Shown piece by piece: positions 26,160-32,471 of a stretch of DNA of 32,471 nucleotides. The stretch is from Clostridiales bacterium (GTDB taxonomy: Bacteria > Bacillota > Clostridia > Christensenellales > UBA1750). The translations under genes and the position numbers were made by a program. The DNA lies in the NCBI GenBank assembly GCA_015056005.1, contig SVHB01000030.1, positions 1 to 32,471 on the forward strand, given 5' to 3'. Under the pieces are notes generated by a model, which saw only the letters and a list, made by a program, of their open reading frames with translations, ran no database searches and was not told the DNA's origin. Position 1 is the stretch's first letter. Every line of letters starts with the position of its first letter.

Positions 26160-26178
26160 CTCTTATCAACGATAAGAG
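26160..26178 (+). promoter_or_regulatory. Inverted repeat at the kinase transcription start
   Basis: CTCTTATC-AAC-GATAAGAG, a perfect 8-bp palindrome with a 3-nt centre, spans the expected start of transcription and includes most of the ribosome site (AGAGGA). It could be a repressor operator or an RNA hairpin hiding the ribosome site. Confidence 0.5.
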
Positions 26179-26187
26179 GACAGCACA

Positions 26188-27459
26188 ATGCATAAAATCG
26201 GCATAGACATCGGCACCACCACGATCTGCGCGGTCGTGCTGGACGAAAACCTGAACCAGCTCGAATGCGTCACGGCAAAAAGCGGCGATATACTGCCCGC
26301 CTGCCGTTCTTTTGAGCGCATGCAGGACGCATCGTTTATGCTTAAAACCGCTGCCGCTCTGATCGACGGTTTCCTTGACAAATACGAGGTCGGCAAGATC
26401 GGCATTTCCTGCCAGATGCACGGCATTTTGTACCTTGATGCTTCCTTGCGCCCGATCAGCCCGCTTTACAACTGGCAGGACGGGCGCGCGGGAGAAAAAT
26501 ACGGCTCATCCACCTATCTTGACGAGATTTTTTCGCTTACATCCCACCGCCTGAGCGCGGGCTACGGGCTTGCGACTCATTATTACAACCTCAAAAACGC
26601 TCTTGTCCCAAAGGGCGCTGCCCTTATTTGCACGATCGGCGACGCGCTTTGCGCTTGCCTTACCGGCGTTTTGCCCAAAATGCACGCTTCCAACGCTGCT
26701 TCGCTGGGTCTTTATTCCCTCAGGGACTTTGATTTTGACGCTGCCGCTCTGCGTGCGCTTAACATTTCCCGCGATATGCTCCCCGAGGTGACCAAAACCG
26801 CCGCGCCGGTCGGCTCTTACAGGGGTGCAGAAGTATTTTGCGCGCTTGGCGATAATCAATGCAGCTTTTTGGGCTCGGTATCTTCTCCCGACAGCGACGT
26901 GCTCGTGAACATCGGCACGGGAGGGCAGGTTTCGTGGAAAATCACCTCTGCCGACATCCCTAAGCTTTTGCCGAAATGCGCTTCTCTCGGGCTTGAGATA
27001 CGCCCCTTGGACGGCGATGATTTCATCTGCGTGGGGTCGACCCTTTGCGCGGGCAGGGCGTACGCGCTGCTTGCTCGGCTTTTCGCTCAGATCAGGGGCG
27101 AAAGTGATCTTGCTCCCTCATACGAGCTTATGAACTCGCTTGCCTTGGATCAGGGCGCTTCGCTCAGCATCGACACGCGGTTTTCCGGCAGCAGGGCAGA
27201 GCCTTCCCTTCTGGGCTCAATTTCCGATATCTCCGAATCGACCTTCACAGCAGGCGCGCTGGTGCGCGGCGTTATTTCCGGTATCTCAAATGAGCTGCGC
27301 TCTTATTACATCCCTTCTCCCGCCCACACCCGCATCATCCTCTCAGGCAACGGCGCGCGCAAAAACCCCGCCCTCTGCCGCGAGATATCCCAAAAATTTT
27401 CCCTCCCCTTCTCCCTCTCCCCCCACGCCGAAGAAGCGGCAAGAGGCGCTGCGGTTTAG
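26188..27459 (+). CDS. FGGY-family carbohydrate kinase (sedoheptulokinase-like), C-terminus shortened
   Basis: 423 aa. ATPase motifs of the FGGY family: GIDIGTTT at residues 4-11, GISCQMHGILYLD near 72-84, ALGDNQCSFLGS near 218, VNIGTGGQVSW near 238 and ILSGNGARKNP near 390. The QMHG and NQ motifs point to the sedoheptulokinase-like branch, but the sugar is not certain. The protein ends at EEAARGAAV, in the middle of the helix where relatives continue for roughly 10-20 residues, and the stop TAG is joined directly to the G-rich terminus of repeat array 4. The tail is therefore probably cut by the element. Its last 60 codons are also very C-rich compared with the rest. Confidence 0.8.
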   Translation: MHKIGIDIGTTTICAVVLDENLNQLECVTAKSGDILPACRSFERMQDASFMLKTAAALIDGFLDKYEVGKIGISCQMHGILYLDASLRPISPLYNWQDGRAGEKYGSSTYLDEIFSLTSHRLSAGYGLATHYYNLKNALVPKGAALICTIGDALCACLTGVLPKMHASNAASLGLYSLRDFDFDAAALRALNISRDMLPEVTKTAAPVGSYRGAEVFCALGDNQCSFLGSVSSPDSDVLVNIGTGGQVSWKITSADIPKLLPKCASLGLEIRPLDGDDFICVGSTLCAGRAYALLARLFAQIRGESDLAPSYELMNSLALDQGASLSIDTRFSGSRAEPSLLGSISDISESTFTAGALVRGVISGISNELRSYYIPSPAHTRIILSGNGARKNPALCREISQKFSLPFSLSPHAEEAARGAAV

Positions 27460-27737
27460 GGGCACGGGGAGTGCGGGTTTTTTCTTGGAAGAAGGCTTCG
27501 CCTTCTCCCAAACCCTCATCCACCAAGGGTTTGCAACCCTTGGATTCCGCGTCTTTGGGATCAGGGAAGTTAGGCTTTTGCGTCGACGTGGCCGTAAAGG
27601 GTGGCCACGTCGAGGATAGCTGAGTGCTTGTTCAAACAGGGTCAAAGTATTTTGCGTGCGCGGATTCCTCGTTCGTGAAATTTATGACGGCTGAAGAACA
27701 GGTTAGTTTGATACGGAAGAAAAGTCGTCTCGCGCAC

Positions 27738-27788
27738 ATATCGCGCGCCGCAAGGCGCATATCGCGTTTGCGCAAGCAAACATATCGC
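27738..27788 (+). repeat. Palindrome string (unit U9)
   Basis: ATATCGC at 27738, 27759 and 27782 separate GCGCC-GCAA-GGCGC (27745-27758) and GTTTGC-GCAA-GCAAAC (27766-27781). Both loops are GCAA. Confidence 0.8.
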
Positions 27789-27836
27789 TCAAATTATCGG
27801 TGTTCTGTTTGGACAAGAAAAAGGCTCAAACTTATA

Positions 27837-28138
27837 ACTCCTTCAGTCAGCTTCGCTGACAGCGACGCGCCTCGGACAAGCCTCGGCGGGCTTCGCTAAA
27901 AACAGTCCACCGGACTGTTTTCTAAACGCTTTGCCCCCTCAAGAGGGAGCCTTTAAAGGAGTACCCTTTGACAAAGTAATAAAAAAGTCTGATTATACCC
28001 AAATAGCTGTTTTGTTAACGGCGTTCCAGACGCTTGAACAACAACATACCTGATTTATGTATTTCTAATGAGTGAGATTGCAGTATTTAAAGGCGCCCTC
28101 TTGAGGGAGCTGGCGCCCGAAGGGCGACTGAGGGAGTA
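27837..28138. mobile_element. Small inverted-repeat element with an insertion in its left arm
   Basis: Ends ACTCCTTCAGTC (left) and GACTGAGGGAGT (right) are imperfect inverted repeats. Inner hairpins: GTCAGC-TTC-GCTGAC on the left, CCCTC/GAGGG and CGCCC-GAA-GGGCG on the right. The left arm is split by about 75 bp carrying the 31-bp repeat and a CAGTCCACCGGACTG palindrome. The same left-arm sequence without that extra DNA occurs at 28291-28330, which shows what was inserted. No coding frame. Confidence 0.6.
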
Positions 28139-28199
28139 AAAAGTTAATCCTTTTCTCGCCTAACAGAAACGTGCGATTAAATAATGAATATCTTTTGCA

Positions 28200-28335
28200 A
28201 GACTCCTTCCGTCACGGCTTCGCCGTGCCACCGACGCGCCTCGGACAAGCCTCGGCGGGCTTTGACTAGTTACTTTGAGAACTCCTTCAGTCAGCTTCGC
28301 TGACAGCTCCCTCAAGAGGGAGCCTTTAAAAGAGT
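28200..28335. mobile_element. Two left arms of the small inverted-repeat element, one after the other
   Basis: A left arm (ACTCCTTCCGTCACGG, hairpin CACGGC-TTC-GCCGTG) runs into the 31-bp repeat (28232-28262). It is followed by a second complete left arm (ACTCCTTCAGTCAGC, then CTCCCTC/GAGGGAG). No matching right arm lies downstream, so these are partial copies. Confidence 0.55.
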
Positions 28336-28595
28336 ACCCTCTAACATAAAAAGAAACGGGCGATTGAGAGTCCAAATCTCTATCGCATAACTTCACTAAA
28401 AATAAATCTCGACGTGTCCATACTTTACGGACACGTCGACCACCAACGAAAAACCACACTGAACCCAAAGTCTCAGGAATCCAAGGGATGAAATCCCTTG
28501 GTGGATGAGGGCTTGGGAGAAGGCAACGCCTTCTTCCAAAAAACGTCTCCCCCATCACCGTCCCCCCGCACATAACCTACAAGGAGGAAATAAAC

Positions 28596-29660
28596 ATGCA
28601 TGAACTGACGAAGAGGCCGATATTTTTTGAGAGGAACAGGGTATTTAGGGTATATCTTGGCGGCAAGCTTTTCCACAACTTTTTCGGCACTGACTTACCC
28701 GAGGACAACAACCTGCCCGAGGAATGGATCGCATCGGACGTACAGGCGATAAACCCGGGCGAGCGTCCTTACAAGGAAGGCATATCGAAGGTACGCGGAA
28801 CCGACGTATACCTGACCGACCTAATCGAAAACGAGAAGCTTGCCATGCTTGGCGAAGGCAGGGACGGCATGGGCGTGCTGGTCAAGATGCTTGACAGCGC
28901 TATCCGTCTGCCCATCCAGACCCATCCTTCCAAGGATTTTTCCAGGAAATACTTCAATTCTCCCTACGGCAAGACCGAAAGCTGGCTGATCGTTGACACC
29001 AGAGAGAACGCTAAGATCTATTTCGGGTTCAAGGAAGGCGTAACTTACGAGGAATTCTTAAAAGCGATCGAGGAAAGCGAGACCGAGCGCGACATGATGG
29101 AACGCTACATCATGCCCATCCCTGTTAAAAAGGGCGATTGCTTCCTCATCCCCGCAAAGACCGTTCACGCCATCGGCGCGGGCTGCCTCATCCTCGAGAC
29201 CCAGGAACCCACCGATTTCACCATCCAGCCAGAGCCCTGGTGCGGCGATTATCACCTCTCCGAGCAGGAAAAATACATCGGCCTTGAAAAAGAGCTCGCG
29301 CTCCAGTGCTTCGATTTCGATATGTGCGGACAGAAGGCAGTCGATATCGCCACCATGCACCCCAAGGTCATCCACGAAAACGACGGCACCGTCACCGAGC
29401 TGCTCATCGGCCCCGATAACACCGACTGCTTCTCCGTCCTTCGCCATACCGTAAAACCCGGCGCAGGCGTCTCAACCCTCTCTGCCCCCGCAACCTATGT
29501 CGTCACCGACGGCGAAGGCGAGATCGTAATGGACGACGGCTTCTCAGCTCCCCTCAAAAAAGGCGAGTATTTCTTCCTCCCCGCAGCTATCAAGGATAAG
29601 TGCACCGTAAAATCCAATTCCTCCCTCGAACTCATCGAGTGCGTCCCCCCTCAGGTTTAG
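28596..29660 (+). CDS. manA: Class I mannose-6-phosphate isomerase
   Basis: Interconverts mannose-6-phosphate and fructose-6-phosphate, linking mannose use and GDP-mannose supply to glycolysis; cytoplasmic, zinc-dependent cupin. 354 aa. Zinc-site strand QTHPSKDF near residues 108-115, the FLIPAKTVHAIGAGCLILETQE region (given in outline) near 186-207, and a C-terminal cupin half with FFLPAAI. AAGGAGG precedes the ATG. It stands alone between arrays 4 and 5. Its TAG stop lies in the loop of a 7-bp hairpin made by its own C-run (29645-29651) and the terminal G-run of array 5. Confidence 0.92.
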   Translation: MHELTKRPIFFERNRVFRVYLGGKLFHNFFGTDLPEDNNLPEEWIASDVQAINPGERPYKEGISKVRGTDVYLTDLIENEKLAMLGEGRDGMGVLVKMLDSAIRLPIQTHPSKDFSRKYFNSPYGKTESWLIVDTRENAKIYFGFKEGVTYEEFLKAIEESETERDMMERYIMPIPVKKGDCFLIPAKTVHAIGAGCLILETQEPTDFTIQPEPWCGDYHLSEQEKYIGLEKELALQCFDFDMCGQKAVDIATMHPKVIHENDGTVTELLIGPDNTDCFSVLRHTVKPGAGVSTLSAPATYVVTDGEGEIVMDDGFSAPLKKGEYFFLPAAIKDKCTVKSNSSLELIECVPPQV

Positions 29661-30297
29661 GGGGGGTTACGTTCGAGAGGGTTTCACCCTCTCGAGCTCT
29701 CTGACCAAGGGATTGCATCCCTTGGATCCCGCGGCTTTTTGTTTGAGTAGTTGAATACATTTGCTTACGCGTTGCCCGTCAAGTATGGTCAACGCGTGAT
29801 TTATTTTCAGGAAAGTTATGCGATAGAGATTTGGACACTCAATCGCCCGTTTCTGTTTTGCGAGAGCAAATTCAAGCAGGGTCGAAGTATCCGCGTGCGC
29901 GGAAACAGACGACAGCGAAAATATGATCGTTCGGATATTTAGTTACTTACAACAAGCCGCAGACCCACGCCCGCGCACATATCGCTGCGCCATAAGGCGC
30001 AATATCGCTCACTGAAGGTGAATATCGCACGCGAAGCGTATATCGCTGCGCCAAAGGCGCAATCTCCCCCGCCTGCATTGGCTGCCCCTCTATAACCTTC
30101 TTCCGCATACCGCGAATCCCACCCCATCGCATAACCCTCCGCAAAATAAATCACGCGTGACCCATACTTTACGGGTCACGCGTAAGCTAACGTATTAAAT
30201 TACTCGACCAAAAGCCGCGGAGTCCAGAGGATGCAATCCTCTGGTGGATGAGGGTTTGGGAGAAGGCGAAGCCTTCTTCCAAGAATCGTCCTCCCCC
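29661..30297. repeat. Intergenic repeat array 5 (U11 forward, U12 reverse)
   Basis: The shortest and simplest array, between the convergent manA and MATE genes, with both stop codons abutting it. U11: A2 29705-29725, B 29767-29797 (one stem mismatch, loop GTCAAGTAT). U12: B 30153-30183, A2 30224-30244. A1 of U11 has the stem CGAGAGGG. No arm of the small-element family is present, so this may show the basic form of the array. Confidence 0.85.
29979..30061 (+). repeat. Palindrome string, longest regular copy (unit U11)
   Basis: ATATCGC at 29979, 30002, 30022 and 30040 separate TGCGCC-ATAA-GGCGCA, TCAC-TGAA-GGTGA, ACGC-GAA-GCGT and TGCGCC-AAA-GGCGCA. Spacing is 23, 20, 18 and 22 nt, so it is not a fixed-period tandem repeat. 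The third palindrome contains the heptamer GCGAAGC. Confidence 0.8.
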
Positions 30298-31734
30298 TTA
30301 CACCTTAATATACTGCCACTTGCCGAGCTTGTAGCGGTAGAAGGAGAAGACGGAGCGCATGAGCTGGTCGGTAGCCAGGGCGATCCAGGCGCCGTAGATA
30401 CCCAGACCGAAGGGATAAACGAGCAGGTAGCCGAGGATGGGGCGGACGATGAGCATACCGATGAGGGTGATCATAGCGGTAGACTTGGTATCGCCTGCGC
30501 CTCTGAGGGCACCGGAGAGGATGAAGGTGGAACCCTGCATGGGCTGCATTACTGCAACGATCATGAGCAGGACAGCGCCGGTCTCGATGACCATGGGCAC
30601 ATCAGTATAAAGACCAACAAGCGGCTTGCCGAACACGAACAGGATAACGCCGATGCACAGCGAGAACATCATGCCCATCTTTCTGATCTCGGCGGTATAT
30701 ACCTTGGCGTGGTCGACTCTCTTTCTGCCCAGCGACTGACCCACGAGCGAGGTCGCGGAAACGGCGAACGCCTGACCGTTCATGAACGACATGGACAGAA
30801 GGTTCATGCAGATCTGGTGAGTGGCGTAAAGGTCGGTGCCGAGGGAGGAAACAACGCGGACATAGATCAGCATACCGACGCGCATGATGAACTGCTCGAT
30901 CATGGCGGGGGTACCGATCTTCAGTATCCTCTTGATTATGTCAAAGTCAAAGCGGAAGATCTTGGCGATCTGCAGCTTCAGGTAGAACTTGCCGCGCATG
31001 AGGACGATGGTGGAGATGATGAAGGCAACGAACTGACCGATAACGGTTGCGATGGATGCGCCTTCTACGCCCAGAGCCGGGAAACCGAACTTACCGTAGA
31101 TCAGGCAGTAGTTCATGAACACGTTCACGACGTTGGAGGTCATGTTGTAGATCATTGCCGCCTTGGTCTGACCTACGCCGCGCAGGGCAGCGGTGGCAGC
31201 CATGGTGAGCGCCATTACCGGGAAGCCGATCATCTGGATGTTGAAGTAGTTGATGGCGGGCTCAAGGGTATCGCCCTCGATAGCGCCCATCATTCTCATT
31301 AAAGGCTCAGAGCCGATGAAGCCCACTATAGCCATTATGACAGACAGCACAAGGGTGATGAAATACGCCTGGTGCATGGTCTTTTGCGCCATGTCATGCT
31401 CGCCCGCGCCTTTGAAACGCGCTACCATTGCAGTCGCGCCGGTGTTCAGGGCGATAAAGCACGCCATCAGGATGAACTTGGGCTGGGTGTGCAAGCCTAC
31501 CGCTGCTATAGCGGTGGTACCCAGCTGACCTACCATCATGGTATCGACCATACCTGCAAGGGATGCAAGTACCAGCTCGATCATGGCAGGGATGACCATT
31601 CGCATGATCTCTTTGCGGCCTTCCTTCAAATCAAGGTCGGCAGGGACAGGATCTTTTGCAAAATACGCTTTGAGCTCTGCCTTGTTCCTTGGCAGCCTCG
31701 TGAGCTTCTGTTCCTGTGGTTGTGTCTGGGACAA
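30298..31734 (-). CDS. MATE family multidrug/Na+ or H+ antiporter
   Basis: 478 aa with about 12 hydrophobic segments in two related halves, starting near residue 47 (IPAMIELVLASLAGMVDTMMVG in outline, the usual MATE helix 1 with VDTMMVG). A matching second half begins near residue 255. It exports cationic compounds; the substrate is unknown. The start is TTG (31734), with GGGGGGAG 5 nt upstream; the next Met lies inside helix 1, which supports TTG. A hydrophilic head of 45 residues is a little long for the family. Codon bias is strong, as in tkt. The TAA stop is directly followed by the terminal GGGGG of array 5. Confidence 0.93.
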   Translation of the reverse strand: MSQTQPQEQKLTRLPRNKAELKAYFAKDPVPADLDLKEGRKEIMRMVIPAMIELVLASLAGMVDTMMVGQLGTTAIAAVGLHTQPKFILMACFIALNTGATAMVARFKGAGEHDMAQKTMHQAYFITLVLSVIMAIVGFIGSEPLMRMMGAIEGDTLEPAINYFNIQMIGFPVMALTMAATAALRGVGQTKAAMIYNMTSNVVNVFMNYCLIYGKFGFPALGVEGASIATVIGQFVAFIISTIVLMRGKFYLKLQIAKIFRFDFDIIKRILKIGTPAMIEQFIMRVGMLIYVRVVSSLGTDLYATHQICMNLLSMSFMNGQAFAVSATSLVGQSLGRKRVDHAKVYTAEIRKMGMMFSLCIGVILFVFGKPLVGLYTDVPMVIETGAVLLMIVAVMQPMQGSTFILSGALRGAGDTKSTAMITLIGMLIVRPILGYLLVYPFGLGIYGAWIALATDQLMRSVFSFYRYKLGKWQYIKV

Positions 31735-31769
31735 TAGTCTCCCCCCTATTATAGATTCTGTATGTAACT

Positions 31770-31798
31770 ACTATAAACCCATATAATTTGAATTGCAA
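31770..31798 (-). promoter_or_regulatory. Promoter of the MATE gene
   Basis: Minus strand TTGCAA (31793-31798), 17-bp spacer, TATAGT (31770-31775), 36 nt before the TTG start. Confidence 0.65.
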
Positions 31799-31820
31799 TA
31801 GTTATTTTGTTAACTATTGC
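31795..31820. promoter_or_regulatory. Palindromic operator candidate in the MATE-lipoprotein intergenic region
   Basis: GCAATAGTTA-TTTTGT-TAACTATTGC, a perfect 10-bp inverted repeat, covers part of the -35 box of the MATE promoter. Size and AT-rich form fit a MarR- or TetR-type repressor site. No regulator gene is in the window. Confidence 0.55.
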
Positions 31821-31906
31821 CGTATCAACTTATGAAAAGAGGATTTTTGCGGATATAGTCGAATAAATAAACGATATAAATTTTTCGGAAAGGAAACGCT
31901 TGGTTT

Positions 31907-32471
31907 ATGGTACTTCGCCGCCTGACAGCGCTTATGATCGCATTGCTTTTGCTGCTTTGCGGCTGCTCATCTGCGCCCGATCCGATGCTTGGGGAGTGGG
32001 AAGGCTCGTCAAAGTTCGGCGGTCACCTCTACCCCGCAAACGCCAATATAAGCGAAAGCGGCGGCGTTTTGCTGATGGAGCTTTTTTTCATGGGCAGAGA
32101 CGATACCTATTCCTTCATATTAAACAGCGCAGGCGGCGCTTTTACCGATACCGAAAACTCCCTTTCGGGGACATATAATAAAAACGAAGACGGCGAGGAG
32201 GTCATCTGCTTTTCCTACATGGACTCGTCGGGCAGCGTGATAGATTTTGAGCTTTACAGAGAAGGCAGCGGGCATCTGCTCCCTGAGCCCGTGATCAACA
32301 CCGTATCTGAAGAAGACGCCTTCGGTTCCTATCTTGGCAGCATCTCCCTTTTCGGCTGCGTGCCCGAGGACGAGCTCAGCCGACAGGAAATAATCTCCCG
32401 CTTCGGGGAAGAGATAGAAAGCGCGTCCTTTGCCTATTCAGGCTCTAATCTTACCTTAAACGCGCTTTCGG
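31907..32471 (+). CDS. Predicted lipoprotein, cut by the right edge
   Basis: An open frame of 188 codons from the ATG at 31907 runs off the window with no stop. It starts MVLRRLTALMIALLLLLCGC, a short charged head, a hydrophobic core and a lipobox LCGC, so Cys20 should be lipidated and the rest lie outside the cell. The visible part has GEWEGSSKFGG near residue 29, FSYMDSSG near residue 106 and repeated beta-strand-like segments, but I recognise no family. AAAGGAA lies 11 nt before the ATG. It diverges from the MATE gene across a shared 172-bp control region. Confidence 0.75.
   Translation, partial: MVLRRLTALMIALLLLLCGCSSAPDPMLGEWEGSSKFGGHLYPANANISESGGVLLMELFFMGRDDTYSFILNSAGGAFTDTENSLSGTYNKNEDGEEVICFSYMDSSGSVIDFELYREGSGHLLPEPVINTVSEEDAFGSYLGSISLFGCVPEDELSRQEIISRFGEEIESASFAYSGSNLTLNALS

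Larger units (their letters stand above)
27460..28556. repeat. Intergenic repeat array 4 (U9 forward, U10 reverse)
   Basis: 1.1 kb gap between the sugar kinase and mannose-6-phosphate isomerase. U9: A2 27523-27543 (CCAAGGGTT stem, the only copy of this class), B 27583-27613. U10: B 28409-28439 (TCGACGTGTCC stem, also unique), A2 28481-28501. The middle is filled by members of the small-element family (27837-28138 and 28200-28335). A 31-bp sequence, starting CGACGCGCCTCGG, occurs in both (27863-27893 and 28232-28262). 28557-28595 carries the ribosome site of the next gene. Confidence 0.82.

Noticed and set aside
27624-27899. Short open frame beginning MTAEE, found in five array units (U1, U2, U5, U6, U9) as MTAEE..S..R....LAHIS
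   Set aside because: The frame recurs only because the repeat recurs. Differences between copies are mostly amino-acid changing, no ribosome site precedes the ATG, and the frame then runs through palindromes with variable spacing (18-23 nt). I see no sign of coding selection.
29979-30061. CRISPR array
   Set aside because: The constant part is only 7 nt, the variable parts are self-complementary and of unequal length, and no cas gene is present.
30244-31302. 352-codon plus-strand open frame opposite the MATE gene
   Set aside because: It is rich in His, Asp and Glu as expected for antisense of a membrane protein, and its start lies in a repeat. The MATE protein is unmistakable.

Overview
The window looks like a piece of the chromosome of an anaerobic, gut-type Clostridia (Firmicutes). 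The grounds are AGGAGG-type ribosome sites, frequent TTG starts, TTGACA/TATAAT promoters with 17-bp spacers, a RACo-like corrinoid activator, a WalJ-type hydrolase, MurA, and a serC-serA pair. No tRNA, rRNA, phage or plasmid genes, transposase or CRISPR array was recognised. The species cannot be named from this sequence alone.

Layout. 1-15.5 kb is almost all minus strand: transketolase, then a DUF2461 protein (upstream of it), and downstream a sugar isomerase/epimerase-like protein overlapping a PHP-domain protein, then folC. Further right on the same strand a second block runs homocysteine S-methyltransferase, YgiQ radical SAM, RACo-like 2Fe-2S/ASKHA protein, PlsC-like acyltransferase, secreted peptidoglycan-binding protein, recA. 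A divergent promoter pair at 15.5 kb starts nagA-nagB on the plus strand. 18.7-24 kb is minus strand: a HEAT-like protein, then serC-serA-walJ-htrA. Then come plus-strand murA, an FGGY sugar kinase and mannose-6-phosphate isomerase, a minus-strand MATE transporter, and a plus-strand lipoprotein cut by the right edge.

The genes are ordinary housekeeping and accessory metabolism. Serine synthesis, one-carbon/folate/methionine chemistry and amino-sugar use are represented.

The unusual content is between the genes. Five intergenic gaps of 0.6-1.3 kb (6.57-7.80, 17.56-18.71, 23.99-24.78, 27.46-28.56, 29.66-30.30 kb) are filled by one family of structured non-coding repeats. I count 12 units. Each has, in order, a hairpin A1, a hairpin A2 (9-bp stem, 3-nt loop), a spacer of 39-42 nt, and a hairpin B (11-bp stem, 9-nt loop). 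Stem sequences change between copies with compensating changes, while the geometry and the B loop (consensus GTAAAGTAT) stay fixed. Units are arranged so that every array begins with a forward and ends with a reverse unit. Interiors hold strings of tiny palindromes separated by ATATCGC, many capped by C-GAA-G loops, and are invaded by a second family of small inverted-repeat elements. Where an array meets a gene 3' end (six cases of six), the array's terminal G-run starts directly after the stop codon, giving the junction TA(A/G)GGGG. This repeat system is the best candidate for something undescribed; mobility, RNA function and ssDNA structure are all still inference.
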